Shown one piece after another: positions 28,550 to 37,327 of a DNA stretch of 64,000 bases. The DNA comes from Neorhodopirellula pilleata. Its GTDB lineage: Bacteria > Planctomycetota > Planctomycetia > Pirellulales > Pirellulaceae. The DNA lies in the NCBI RefSeq assembly GCF_007859915.1, contig NZ_SJPM01000011.1:203191-267190 (forward strand), read 5' to 3'. Position 1 is the stretch's first letter, and the number at the start of each line of letters is the position of its first letter. The position numbers and the translations under genes were made by a program. The notes beneath the pieces were generated by a model, which worked only from the letters and a program-made list of their open reading frames with translations, was not told where the DNA came from and made no database searches.

Positions 28550-30076
28550 ATGAATCGCACCGTGCTCCTCATGATTGGGTCGTTGATTCTACTCGCAGTT
28601 ACCTTTGCCGCGCTGATCGGTGGCGGTGGATCCGGTCGCAATCCAGCGGAATTTTCATCGTCGGGAGGTGCCTCCTTGAACCGCCAACCTCTGATGGTGT
28701 ACTGTGCGGCCAGCAACCGGGCGGTCATGGAAGCGATCCGTGAGCAATACGAACGTGAGTACGAAACGCCCATCGAGATTCAATATGGACCGTCTCAGAC
28801 TTTGATTTCGTCGATCGAAGTGACTGGGGTTGGCGACCTGTTCTTGCCTGCTGATGACAGTTTTCTCGCCATCGGTCGCGAAAAGTCGCTCATCGCGGAA
28901 ACAGTACCGATCTCGCTTATGCAAGCGGTCGTCGCGATTCGCAAAGGCAATCCGAAATCGATCGAATCATTCGACGATTTGTTGAGAGACGACGTGCGGC
29001 TTGTCTTGGCCAACCCAGAAACAGCGGCGGTCGGTAAGGTCGTTCGTCAAGTGTTGGACGCCGAGGATCGCTGGAGCCCATTGGAACAAGCCGCCATCGC
29101 GTATCGGGCTACCGTAACGGAGGTTGCCAGCGACTTGGCCGTCGGGGCCGCCGATGCGGGAATTGTTTACGACGCCGTGTTACACACGTATCCGGATTTG
29201 AACTACATCGAACTTCCCGAGCTACTCGCCGCTTCGTCTCGAGTGGCGATCGGAGTGATCGCGTCGACCAAACAACCAACCGCCGCGCTGCATTTTGCAC
29301 GTTATGTTTCGTCACCTGATCGCGGTCTTAAGCAATACGAAAAGCATGGCTTTCGAACGTCCGGTGGCGATGCTTGGAGTGATCGCCCGGAGTTGTCAAT
29401 TTTTGCCGGATCCATGCTGCGTCCGGCGATCGATGAAACGATCACCGAGTTCGAACAGCGTGAGGGCGTGATCGTTAATCGAGTCTACAACGGTTGTGGT
29501 ATCTTGGTCGCGCAAATGAAAGCCGGACAACATCCCGACGCATACTTTGCTTGCGACAATGAGTTCATGAATCAGGTCCACGATCTGTTTCCCCATCCGA
29601 TTCCGGTTTCGCAGAACGAACTGGTGATCTTGGTTCCCAAGGGCAATCCGAAAAACATCGCATCGCTGAAGGACTTGGCACGTGAAGGATTAAGAGTCGG
29701 GATCGGCCACGAGAAACAATGCGCGATGGGATGGATCACTCAGAACACGTTTCGCGAAGGCGGCGTGCAGACCGAGATCATGCCGAACGTCACCGTGCAA
29801 ACTCCCACCGGAGACATGCTCGTCAATCAATTGCAAACCGGTTCGCTCGACGCCGCCGTCGCTTACCTGAGCAACGCCGCAGGCGCGTCCGAGTTCCTTG
29901 ATGCGGTGCAGATCCGTGGGATCGAATGCAGCGTCGCGACACAGCCTTGGGCGGTCTCCAAAGACTCTCGGTATCCGAATCTAGCCGGACGTTTGTTTGA
30001 GCGAATTCGATCAATGCCGTCGCAAGAGGCATTTGCCGCCGAAGGCTTTCGCTGGCAGGTCGATCAAGCGGAATGA
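28550..30076 (+). CDS. Molybdate/tungstate-type ABC substrate-binding protein with two tandem binding domains
   Basis: 508 residues. A signal anchor (about 4-24) and Ser/Gly linker are followed by two copies of the ModA-like periplasmic binding fold. Copy 1 is about 40-275 (LMVYCAASNRAVMEAI, GVGDLFLPADDSF, AVGKVVRQVLD, GAADAGIVYDAVL). Copy 2 is about 285-500 (LSIFAGSMLRPAIDETI, HPDAYFACDNEFM, NELVILVPKGNPKNI, LDAAVAYLSNAAG). The usual family protein has one copy of about 250 residues. It should bind an oxyanion and deliver it to the permease encoded next, whose ATG overlaps this stop (ATGA). The exact ligand (molybdate, tungstate or other) cannot be read. Confidence 0.85.
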   Translation: MNRTVLLMIGSLILLAVTFAALIGGGGSGRNPAEFSSSGGASLNRQPLMVYCAASNRAVMEAIREQYEREYETPIEIQYGPSQTLISSIEVTGVGDLFLPADDSFLAIGREKSLIAETVPISLMQAVVAIRKGNPKSIESFDDLLRDDVRLVLANPETAAVGKVVRQVLDAEDRWSPLEQAAIAYRATVTEVASDLAVGAADAGIVYDAVLHTYPDLNYIELPELLAASSRVAIGVIASTKQPTAALHFARYVSSPDRGLKQYEKHGFRTSGGDAWSDRPELSIFAGSMLRPAIDETITEFEQREGVIVNRVYNGCGILVAQMKAGQHPDAYFACDNEFMNQVHDLFPHPIPVSQNELVILVPKGNPKNIASLKDLAREGLRVGIGHEKQCAMGWITQNTFREGGVQTEIMPNVTVQTPTGDMLVNQLQTGSLDAAVAYLSNAAGASEFLDAVQIRGIECSVATQPWAVSKDSRYPNLAGRLFERIRSMPSQEAFAAEGFRWQVDQAE

Positions 30077-30918
30077 GCGTCCACGATTTGGATCCGGTCG
30101 TAAGAACGGTCCGGACACGCAGCGACGTACCGTTCTTTCTCGTGATGAGCGGGCTATCCGGGTTGTTCGTCGTTTTGATCGTGTTACTGCTGATCGCGGA
30201 TGTGATGTTCACGTCGGTGTCCGATTTCCGTGAAGCAATCAGCAAACCTGAAATCTTGGCCGCCATTCGGTTGACCATGCTGACTTGCACTGCGGCCGCG
30301 ATTTTGTCGGTTTGGGTAGCCACTCCGCTCGCATATCTGCTTTCGCGTTACCGATTTCCTGGGCGCTGGTTGATCGATACTCTGGTTGATATTCCGATCG
30401 TCTTGCCTCCCCTGGTGTTGGGGTTGAGCTTGCTGATCCTGTTTCACCTTTCCATCGGCGGCTTTGAATTGGAAACATGGCTGCGTGATCGGGTCGGCTT
30501 CCCAGTCACGTACCAGTGGCCAGCGATCGTGTTGGCTCAGTTTTCGGTTGCGTGCGCGTTTGCCGTACGCACGATGCGGGTGACGTTTGATCAAATCGAT
30601 CCACGCGCCGAAGACGTCGCTCGGACGCTCGGGTGCTCCCGTGCTCAAGCATTTACGCTAGTCGCGTTGCCTCAATCTTGGCGAGGAATGATTGCGGCAG
30701 CCACCATCGCGTGGGCTCGGGCGCTCGGTGAGTTTGGCCCCATTTTGGTCTTCGCCGGCGCGACGCGGATGAAGACCGAAGTCTTGTCGACGACAGTGTT
30801 CCTAGAACTGAGTGTCGGTCAGCTTGATGCGGCCGTCGCGGTGTCGTTGTTGATGGTTGCGATGGCGGTCGTTGTGTTGCTGTTGTTGCGAATGCTCGGC
30901 ACGGGGCTCAACGCATGA
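30073..30918 (+). CDS. ABC transporter permease, ModB/TupB type
   Basis: 281 residues with about six membrane helices. The cytoplasmic EAA loop reads EDVARTLGCSRAQAFTLVALP followed by WRGMIAAATIAWARALGEFGP, the typical molybdate/sulfate permease sequence. It forms the membrane channel with the ATPase encoded next. It overlaps both neighbours by four bases (ATGA at each end), indicating tight coupling of binding protein, permease and ATPase. Confidence 0.88.
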   Translation: MSVHDLDPVVRTVRTRSDVPFFLVMSGLSGLFVVLIVLLLIADVMFTSVSDFREAISKPEILAAIRLTMLTCTAAAILSVWVATPLAYLLSRYRFPGRWLIDTLVDIPIVLPPLVLGLSLLILFHLSIGGFELETWLRDRVGFPVTYQWPAIVLAQFSVACAFAVRTMRVTFDQIDPRAEDVARTLGCSRAQAFTLVALPQSWRGMIAAATIAWARALGEFGPILVFAGATRMKTEVLSTTVFLELSVGQLDAAVAVSLLMVAMAVVVLLLLRMLGTGLNA

Positions 30919-31574
30919 TCGAGCTTCGCGACGTAACGATTCGTGCCGGTGAATTCACCTTGAACAACATCTCGTTGGAAGTTCCCTCAGGGCGTTATGC
31001 CGTCTTGATGGGAAGTACCGGCCGAGGCAAGACGACGATTTTAGAAGCCATTTGTGGATTGCGAACGATCACCTCCGGCAGCGTTCTGATTGCCGGTCGT
31101 GACGTGACACGATGGCCACCGGGTGATCGACAGATCGGCTACGTGCCTCAGGATCTGGTGCTCTTCCCGACATTGACGGTGGCCGAGCATTTGGCGTTTG
31201 CGTTGCGACTTCGAAAGACAAGTCGCGTCCTGATTCATTCACGTGTGGTCGAACTGGCCGAGGTCTTGGGGATCACGGCGTTGCTGCCGCGACAGGTCGA
31301 CTCGCTTAGCGGTGGCGAGTCCCAACGTGTTTCGCTGGGAAGGGCATTGTCGTTTCGGCCCTCGGTATTGTTACTGGACGAACCACTCAGTGCACTGGAC
31401 GATTCGACGCGCGCGGACATGCAGGATCTGCTCAAGCGGGTTAAGCAATCCACCGGAGTGACAACGCTGCACGTCACTCACAACACCGAAGAGGCCGAAA
31501 CGCTAGCGGACGTTCGGCTGGTTCTGGATCAGGGACAAGTCCAATCCAGGACGACCGTTGCGGACGATCAATAG
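30915..31574 (+). CDS. ABC transporter ATP-binding protein
   Basis: 219 residues: Walker A GSTGRGKTT (about 34-42), Q-loop VPQDLVLFPTL, signature LSGGESQRVSLGRAL, Walker B VLLLDEPLSALDD and the switch His in LHVTHNTEEAE. It energises import through the permease. It lacks the C-terminal TOBE domain that in ModC senses molybdate, so it is shorter than the usual 350 residues. The stop lies inside the end of the opposite-strand MoeB-like gene, with a 7-base tail-to-tail overlap. Confidence 0.9.
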   Translation: MIELRDVTIRAGEFTLNNISLEVPSGRYAVLMGSTGRGKTTILEAICGLRTITSGSVLIAGRDVTRWPPGDRQIGYVPQDLVLFPTLTVAEHLAFALRLRKTSRVLIHSRVVELAEVLGITALLPRQVDSLSGGESQRVSLGRALSFRPSVLLLDEPLSALDDSTRADMQDLLKRVKQSTGVTTLHVTHNTEEAETLADVRLVLDQGQVQSRTTVADDQ

Positions 31575-32713
31575 GTCGGCATGGACGGGTCGACATCTTT
31601 CGCCCAGGCCAAGATTCCACCTTGTAGATTGAATACATCCTCAAACCCGGCCTGACGAAGGATGTCGACGGCCTTGAGGCTGCGTCCACCTGATTTGCAG
31701 TGCACGATCACCGGTCGGGATCGATCCAATTCATCCAAGCGAGCTGGCAACTCCGCAAGTGGAATCAACGTGCCGCCTAAATGACAAATCGCATATTCGT
31801 GCGGTTCACGAACGTCCAATAGCGTGAACGAATCGCCCTGCGATCGCCGTCGCTGTAACTCTTCCGGCGTCACGTTCCTATCGCATGAAACAACACCACT
31901 CGGTGGCATCCCGCAAAACTGAGCATAATCGATCGGGGCCGTAATCGTCGGATGATCGCCGCAGACGGGGCAGTTTGGGTTTCGTTTCACTTTCAGCTCG
32001 CGAAACTTCATCTCGAGCGCATCGATCAACAACAAACGTCCGGAAAGGTTCACGCCAAGGCCGAGCAGGATCTTGATTGCTTCGGTTGCCTGGACCGTCC
32101 CGATCATTCCAGGCAGAACCCCCATCACGCCTCCTTCGGCACAGTTGGGGACCGCCCCCGGCGCGGGTGGCTGAGGATAGAGGCAGCGATAACAAGGGCC
32201 GCCGTCGAACGCGAATACCGATGCTTGGCCTTCAAACTGGTAGATCGAACCATAGCAGTTTGGTTTCTTCAATAGCACGCAAACATCATTGACTAAATAA
32301 CGCGTGGCAAAATTATCGGTGCCATCGACGATCACATCGAACCGCGACGCGATCGACATGGCATTCTGGCTATCCAGTGCTTCATCGAAACACTCCACTT
32401 CGACGAAGGGATTCACTTCGGCAATCGACTCAGCCGCCGAGGCCACTTTGGTGCGTCCGATGTCGCTGGTGCCGTGAATGATTTGACGCTGCAAGTTGGA
32501 TGCTTCCACGCGGTCGAAATCAACAACACCTATTCGGCCGACTCCGGCGGCGGCGAGGTACAAAGCCACCGGAGACCCGAGTCCGCCAGTCCCGATAATC
32601 AGAGCCGATGACGCCTTCAGTCTGGCTTGACCGTCGATGCCAACCTGGGGCAATGTCAAATGCCGTGCGTAGCGGAGTGACTCTTCCGAACTCAGACGTC
32701 CTGATTCGGCCAT
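31568..32713 (-). CDS. moeB: MoeB/ThiF-type adenylyltransferase with C-terminal rhodanese domain
   Basis: 381 residues from the ATG at 32713, four bases after the sulfur-carrier stop. The E1-like domain (about 1-250) has GTGGLGSPVALYLAAAGVG for ATP, SNLQRQ, the metal-binding Asp of DGTDNFATRY and two CXXC zinc pairs (CYRC and CPVC). The rhodanese domain (about 275-380) has LLDVREPHEYAICHLGG and the sulfur-carrying Cys in VHCKSGGRS. It should adenylate the Gly-Gly end of a small sulfur carrier and supply sulfur to it, for molybdopterin, thiamine or a related pathway. It is the third gene of a three-gene unit. Confidence 0.9.
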   Translation of the reverse strand: MAESGRLSSEESLRYARHLTLPQVGIDGQARLKASSALIIGTGGLGSPVALYLAAAGVGRIGVVDFDRVEASNLQRQIIHGTSDIGRTKVASAAESIAEVNPFVEVECFDEALDSQNAMSIASRFDVIVDGTDNFATRYLVNDVCVLLKKPNCYGSIYQFEGQASVFAFDGGPCYRCLYPQPPAPGAVPNCAEGGVMGVLPGMIGTVQATEAIKILLGLGVNLSGRLLLIDALEMKFRELKVKRNPNCPVCGDHPTITAPIDYAQFCGMPPSGVVSCDRNVTPEELQRRRSQGDSFTLLDVREPHEYAICHLGGTLIPLAELPARLDELDRSRPVIVHCKSGGRSLKAVDILRQAGFEDVFNLQGGILAWAKDVDPSMPTY

Positions 32714-32717
32714 CAAT

Positions 32718-32987
32718 TCAGCCTCCCGCGATGGCGGGCACCAACAACACGTCATCGGTATCGCTTAGTTTGGTATTCCCTTGATCCAAGTCGCGAATGT
32801 TTTCATCGTTGACGAACACGTTCACAAACGACACCAACCGGCCTTCGCTATCGAACAAATGATGCTGCAAGTCGGGGTGTTGTTTCACAAGTTGCTTCAA
32901 AACGTCATCGACCGATTCGCCTTGAACGCAAACCCGGCTTAAGCCGCCGGTATGTGACCGCATCACGGTAGGAATGATTACATACAT
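32718..32987 (-). CDS. MoaD/ThiS-type ubiquitin-like sulfur carrier
   Basis: 89 residues ending PAIAGG, the Gly-Gly tail that is adenylated and converted to a thiocarboxylate. The beta-grasp pattern is clear: VQGESVDDVLKQLVKQHPDL and VNVFVNDENIRDL, then DTDDVLLVPAIAGG. In the wider family such proteins serve molybdopterin, thiamine, cysteine or methionine synthesis. It sits one base after one E1-like gene and four bases before another, so either or both may activate it. Confidence 0.9.
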   Translation of the reverse strand: MYVIIPTVMRSHTGGLSRVCVQGESVDDVLKQLVKQHPDLQHHLFDSEGRLVSFVNVFVNDENIRDLDQGNTKLSDTDDVLLVPAIAGG

Positions 32988-32988
32988 G

Positions 32989-33777
32989 TCAAAAAGTTAT
33001 TGGGCGAGCGGCAGAAGCAGAAAGGGGAAGATGACCACAACACGGACAATCCGGGCGGCGTTTAATCTTCAAGGAATGAAAACTCATGTCGCGAAGGTCC
33101 ATGCGAAGCATCCGGTTGTGCAATGGGTTTCCGATGCCGGCGATGGTTTTGATGGTTTCCATGGCAGCCATGCAGGCCACCGTTCCCGAAACCGCACCGA
33201 ACACAGGAAACTCACGCGTCCAGGACGGTGGTTGTTCCGGCGTCAAACATCGCAAGCACGCCGTTCGACCGGGAACAATTGTTGTCAAATGAGCTTCAAG
33301 TTCGTGCATCGCACATTCGACCATAGGTTTGTTTTGGCGGACGGCCTGCTCGTTCATTGCGAAACGCTCGGCAAACAACGGAGCGCAATCGACCACGACA
33401 TCACACTGGGCAACCAGGTCGGCGGCATTGGTTTCATTCACGTTTTGCCCGACGGCAACGATCTCCAGTCGCGGATTCAGTTCCAAAAGACGCCGCCGAA
33501 TCGACTCGATCCGAGGCTTCCCGATCCAATCGTGAGTGATCAAGAGTTGTCGATTCAGATCGCTTGGTTTGACATTGCCAGCGTGCGCCAAGATGAGTTT
33601 GCCGACACCTGCGGCAGCGAGCTCATACGCAACGACGCTGCCGACGCCCCCGACCCTCGAGACCATGACCGAAGACGCTTTCAATCTCTCTTGTCCGGTT
33701 GCTCCGAAGTCGGGCACCCACATCTGCCATTGATAGATCTCGCGTTCTTCTTCGGTCAGCGTTTTTGGTTCAAGCAT
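32989..33777 (-). CDS. Second ThiF/MoeB-family adenylyltransferase, without rhodanese domain
   Basis: 262 residues: ATP loop VGGVGSVVAYELAAAGVG (about 42-59), SDLNRQLL with the arginine finger, Asp of VVDCAPLFAERFAMN and zinc pairs CLRC and CPCC. The GTGGLGS of typical MoeB is SRVGGVGS here, and the strand after it reads LILAHAGNVKPSD instead of the usual VDxDxV; Asp-to-Gly/Asn changes there could alter nucleotide binding. It activates, or once activated, a ubiquitin-like carrier, the obvious candidate being the gene that starts one base later. It is the first gene of the three-gene unit. Confidence 0.85.
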   Translation of the reverse strand: MLEPKTLTEEEREIYQWQMWVPDFGATGQERLKASSVMVSRVGGVGSVVAYELAAAGVGKLILAHAGNVKPSDLNRQLLITHDWIGKPRIESIRRRLLELNPRLEIVAVGQNVNETNAADLVAQCDVVVDCAPLFAERFAMNEQAVRQNKPMVECAMHELEAHLTTIVPGRTACLRCLTPEQPPSWTREFPVFGAVSGTVACMAAMETIKTIAGIGNPLHNRMLRMDLRDMSFHSLKIKRRPDCPCCGHLPLSASAARPITF

Positions 33778-33946
33778 TCGTCAGGGCGGGGACCGTTCCA
33801 GCGGAATAAACGCAGGGCAAAGGCTTCATCGTAACCCTTGTCTTTACATGGGAAAAGCCTGGACGAATGGCATCTAAGGTCTCCGCGACAAGTCGAATAT
33901 GACGAAGTGAACGACTCCGGTCGATCAACTTGCACAAGAGCGATCT

Positions 33947-34975
33947 TTAGACAACATGAATGATCGCCTTGATTACGCCACTATTTGGGTCGATCCAAGT
34001 GGGAAACACGGTCGGTACTTCGTCGAAGTTGGCGTGATGGGTGATCCAAGGACCGGTATCGATCGCTCCCGACTCGATTAGGCGAATGATGCGTGTGAAG
34101 TCACTCGAAAGGGCATTGCGACTGGCCAATAAGGTTAGTTCCCGTCGGTGCATGAAGGGCGCGTGGGGGAAGTCCAGATTTGACTGCGTGATTCCGACGA
34201 AAACGACGCGTCCGCCGAAAGCAGCCATCTGCATCGACCTCGCCATGCTCAAGTGGTTTCCCGTAGCATCGATCACCACGTCTGCCCGCCGCCCGTCGGT
34301 CAAGCCTTCGAGACGCTCGATATCGTCGGGTCCACCCGTAATCGTCAGCGTGTCGCGGACGCCCATTTCATCGGTAACAAACGACAGTCGTTTTTCGCTC
34401 AGGTCGGCCACAATCGTGCGAGCACCCGCAATGCGAACAAACTCCAGCACCGACAACCCGATCGGTCCCGCCCCAAGGATGAGCACCGTATCGCTGGCAT
34501 GCACTTTTGCGCGGTCGACCGCATGGCATCCGATCGCCAAGGTTTCGACAAGTGCCGATTGCTCATAAGTGAGTTCGTTGGCCGGGTGAAGTTTGCGAGC
34601 CGGCAAGATCATTCGTTCGGTCAGGCCTCCGTCGCACATGACGCCGAGCGTTTGGTGATGTTCGCAGCAATTCGTCAATCCTCGCTGGCACGAGTAACAC
34701 TTTTGACAATTGATGTAGGGTTCGACGCTGCACTTGTCGCCGACCACGACGTTTGTCACGTCCGGCCCAACGGCCAAGACTTCCACCCCGAGTTCGTGCC
34801 CCGGGATTCGGGGGTAGGAAAAGAACGGGAACTTGCCGAGGTAGCCGCCCAGGTCAGTCCCGCAGACACCCACGCGGTGAATCCGCACGAGAGCCTCGCC
34901 TTCACGCGGCGGAGATGGTTCGGGAATCTCGATTTGTTTCCAAGATTTCGGTTCGTCGATTTGAAGGGCTTTCAT
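33947..34975 (-). CDS. Zinc-dependent medium-chain alcohol/polyol dehydrogenase
   Basis: 342 residues from the ATG at 34975, which overlaps the epimerase stop by four bases. Catalytic zinc ligands are Cys in GVCGTDLGG, the His-Glu of PGHELG and Glu of ALVETLAIG. The structural zinc site is CQKCYSCQRGLTNCC; the NAD loop is ILGAGPIGLSVLEF. It belongs to the group containing sorbitol, threonine and L-galactonate-5-dehydrogenases. With a tagaturonate epimerase-like gene directly before it, it probably oxidises or reduces a uronate-derived sugar acid in the cytoplasm. The exact substrate is inferred only. Confidence 0.85.
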   Translation of the reverse strand: MKALQIDEPKSWKQIEIPEPSPPREGEALVRIHRVGVCGTDLGGYLGKFPFFSYPRIPGHELGVEVLAVGPDVTNVVVGDKCSVEPYINCQKCYSCQRGLTNCCEHHQTLGVMCDGGLTERMILPARKLHPANELTYEQSALVETLAIGCHAVDRAKVHASDTVLILGAGPIGLSVLEFVRIAGARTIVADLSEKRLSFVTDEMGVRDTLTITGGPDDIERLEGLTDGRRADVVIDATGNHLSMARSMQMAAFGGRVVFVGITQSNLDFPHAPFMHRRELTLLASRNALSSDFTRIIRLIESGAIDTGPWITHHANFDEVPTVFPTWIDPNSGVIKAIIHVV

Positions 34976-36288
34976 TGCGATTGCCCTCCCGTTGATTCCG
35001 CCGAACAAGCACGCGCCGACGATAGTGCCGGGTTGGACTGGCCAAGGAACAAGGGCCTCAAGTGCCGCTCATAAAGATTCTTGGTGACTTCGCGTCCGAC
35101 AATCTCCGCGTTCGCTTTGAGCAGATCCGTATAGCGTTCACCATGCTTGGCAGCGACTTTGAACGACACGTGCAATAATTGCCGCACGTGTGGATTGAAG
35201 TGCTCATCGTTTTGGTCGTGACGAACCACAGCGGCGAGTTCCGGCCCCGACATCGACTCAACGGTCGAGGCATCCGGTAATCGCGAACGGTCGATGTCGA
35301 TCACGCTGGCGTAGGGAGCACAAAATTCGTCGACATGTTCCAAAGCGTAGGCGTAAATTTCCTTGGCAAGCGCCAATCCATCGCCGCCGGCTTCGGACAA
35401 ACCAATGATTTCTTCGAGCCAGGTCGTTCCAGCCGTCTTCAAATGCAATCCGGCACCGGTTCGATTCAAGCATTCATAGATAATCGGATACAAACTGAAC
35501 TTGTCGCTGCCGCTATGGACGCTGAGCTTCAACGTTTCGGGCAAACCGTAAGCCTTGATCGCATGCGCGATCACCGCCACATCGTCGGAAAACTCACGTT
35601 CGAATTGTTTCAAGTCGCCGACATAATCGACGCCCTTGTTGAATCGTCCGGTAAACTTCGGTGCAATGGTTTGTACCGGCACTTGCTCGTCCGCGATCGC
35701 GGCCAAGATAATGAGCAATTCCGGCGGCGTTTGCGGCGCGTCGGTCTCATCCATTGAGATTTCCGCAATCACATTGTCAGCGCCTTTGACGCCGGCGATG
35801 TAACGATAGATCTCGCCGGCCTCCTTAACCGCTAATAGGTATTGATTGGCGACCGCAATGACCTCATCACGAGATACCGCCAAGGGAGCGGAAAGACCAT
35901 CGAGATGCAATGTCCCGATGAGTTCGGGGTGGCGATCAACGAACGCGGTCACTTCCTCAGGACTGGCCGGTTTGCCGATCGAATCAGCCACGTCGATTGT
36001 AAAAAAATCGCTGCAAGGCAAAAACGGATCGACCGTCCTGAGCTGGATATGATCAGCATCAACGTGCCATGGCTTATGCCAACCACGCTGATCGACGGCG
36101 GCTTTCGCGGCGGCATGAACGCTAGGCGGACTCGAACCGACAAATGTATGTTCTCGGTTGGATTTGTTCCAAACCGGCGTCACGTCCACACCGTCGGCGG
36201 CGAGTTGTTCGAAAGCGGTCAACTGGGCGCCCGCCTGATGGGCGAAACGATCACCGACACCGAAGGTGAATTTTTCGATATTGAGCAT
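34972..36288 (-). CDS. uxaE: Tagaturonate epimerase-like protein (UxaE family)
   Basis: 438 residues. The order FGVGDRFAHQAGAQL, VWNKSNREHTFVGS, HVDADHI, ISMDETDAPQTP, PKFTGRFNKGVDYVGD, LSVHSGSDKFS and GAGLHLKTAGTTWLEEI matches what I recall of the UxaE family, which interconverts L-tagaturonate and D-fructuronate in galacturonate breakdown. His and Asp of HVDADH and the His of SVHSGSDK are plausible metal ligands. It overlaps the dehydrogenase by four bases. An AraC gene and a sulfatase lie divergent across 129 bases, which fits a uronate or sulfated-glycan utilisation locus. The family call rests on recognition by eye. Confidence 0.7.
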   Translation of the reverse strand: MLNIEKFTFGVGDRFAHQAGAQLTAFEQLAADGVDVTPVWNKSNREHTFVGSSPPSVHAAAKAAVDQRGWHKPWHVDADHIQLRTVDPFLPCSDFFTIDVADSIGKPASPEEVTAFVDRHPELIGTLHLDGLSAPLAVSRDEVIAVANQYLLAVKEAGEIYRYIAGVKGADNVIAEISMDETDAPQTPPELLIILAAIADEQVPVQTIAPKFTGRFNKGVDYVGDLKQFEREFSDDVAVIAHAIKAYGLPETLKLSVHSGSDKFSLYPIIYECLNRTGAGLHLKTAGTTWLEEIIGLSEAGGDGLALAKEIYAYALEHVDEFCAPYASVIDIDRSRLPDASTVESMSGPELAAVVRHDQNDEHFNPHVRQLLHVSFKVAAKHGERYTDLLKANAEIVGREVTKNLYERHLRPLFLGQSNPALSSARACSAESTGGQSQ

Positions 36289-36417
36289 GTCTTTTTTCAG
36301 TAAGAGCCTATCCGAAAAGGAGTTTACGCCTTTGGGGAAGTAAGAAATGACGCTACGCTGTCATGTCGATTATTAACCTAACGGGATTCCGTTATTTTGC
36401 AAAGGGAGTGAATTCCA

Positions 36418-37317
36418 GTGACGAGCCAGCTCATCGCCGACCAAGAACCAGAGTTCGTTTCCAGGCAAGTAACCGAGGCCCGTCGGTACTACCTGAACCT
36501 GAATCCATCGCCATCGGATCCGCTTTGCGTTGTTTGTGGCGGGGTGGAACGGATGCGGCCGGATTACGTGGTCGAGCGTGACCGGTTCGCCTTTTTCGGC
36601 CTTGAGTTAGTTGTCGAGGGCCACGGTGAATTGACACTCGACGACCATTCTTTCCAACTCTCGCCTGGGATGTTGTTCGCTTACGGCCCCAAGACACCCC
36701 ACCGAATCGTCAACAAACCATCGCAGCGGATGCGGAAGTACTACGTCGACATTGCTGGTTTCGATGCCGAAAAGATGCTCGGCGAAGCCGGCCTGCTGAA
36801 CTCACACCCGTTACGAGTTCCGCATTATCACGAACTATCGGAGCTATTTGAAATGCTCGACCGCGAGGCCCATGGTAATGGTGACACCGCCGGTGAAATC
36901 TGCGAACAGATCGTTCGACTTATTTTGGTGAAGGTCCGTGTGGGATGCCTGGAAGAGAGCCCGACGGTTCCACGCGCGTTTGCGACCTACGAGCGAGTTC
37001 GCGATCATATCGAATCGAACTATTTAGCGATCAACACGATCGAAGAACTTGCCCAACAGTGCGACTTGACTCCGATCCATCTGTCCCGATTGTTTCGCCG
37101 GTTCGCTGGAACGGGAGCCTACCAGTACCTGCTTCGCAAAAAGATGAATCGTGCCGCTGAACTGCTCGTCGAAGACCAGATGTTGGTAAAACAAGTGGCC
37201 CTTCAACTCGGTTTCTCGGATGCGTTTCAGTTCTCGCGAGCTTTTAAACGGATTTTTGGAATACCACCAAAACATCTCGTCGCGAGCCAACGTGTGCCGG
37301 TTTTGCCAAATCAATGA
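36418..37317 (+). CDS. AraC-family transcriptional regulator
   Basis: 299 residues from a GTG at 36418. The N-terminal cupin-like sensor (about 30-150) has LSPGMLFAYGPKTPHRI, a usual sugar-sensing signature. The C-terminal double helix-turn-helix (about 195-295) has INTIEELAQQCDLTPIHLSRLFRRF and VKQVALQLGFSDAFQFSRAFKRIFG, each a textbook AraC half. It is divergent from the epimerase/dehydrogenase pair and ten bases before a sulfatase, so it is probably the local regulator of both, responding to a sugar or uronate. Confidence 0.9.
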   Translation: MTSQLIADQEPEFVSRQVTEARRYYLNLNPSPSDPLCVVCGGVERMRPDYVVERDRFAFFGLELVVEGHGELTLDDHSFQLSPGMLFAYGPKTPHRIVNKPSQRMRKYYVDIAGFDAEKMLGEAGLLNSHPLRVPHYHELSELFEMLDREAHGNGDTAGEICEQIVRLILVKVRVGCLEESPTVPRAFATYERVRDHIESNYLAINTIEELAQQCDLTPIHLSRLFRRFAGTGAYQYLLRKKMNRAAELLVEDQMLVKQVALQLGFSDAFQFSRAFKRIFGIPPKHLVASQRVPVLPNQ

Positions 37318-37327
37318 GAACCTGTCT

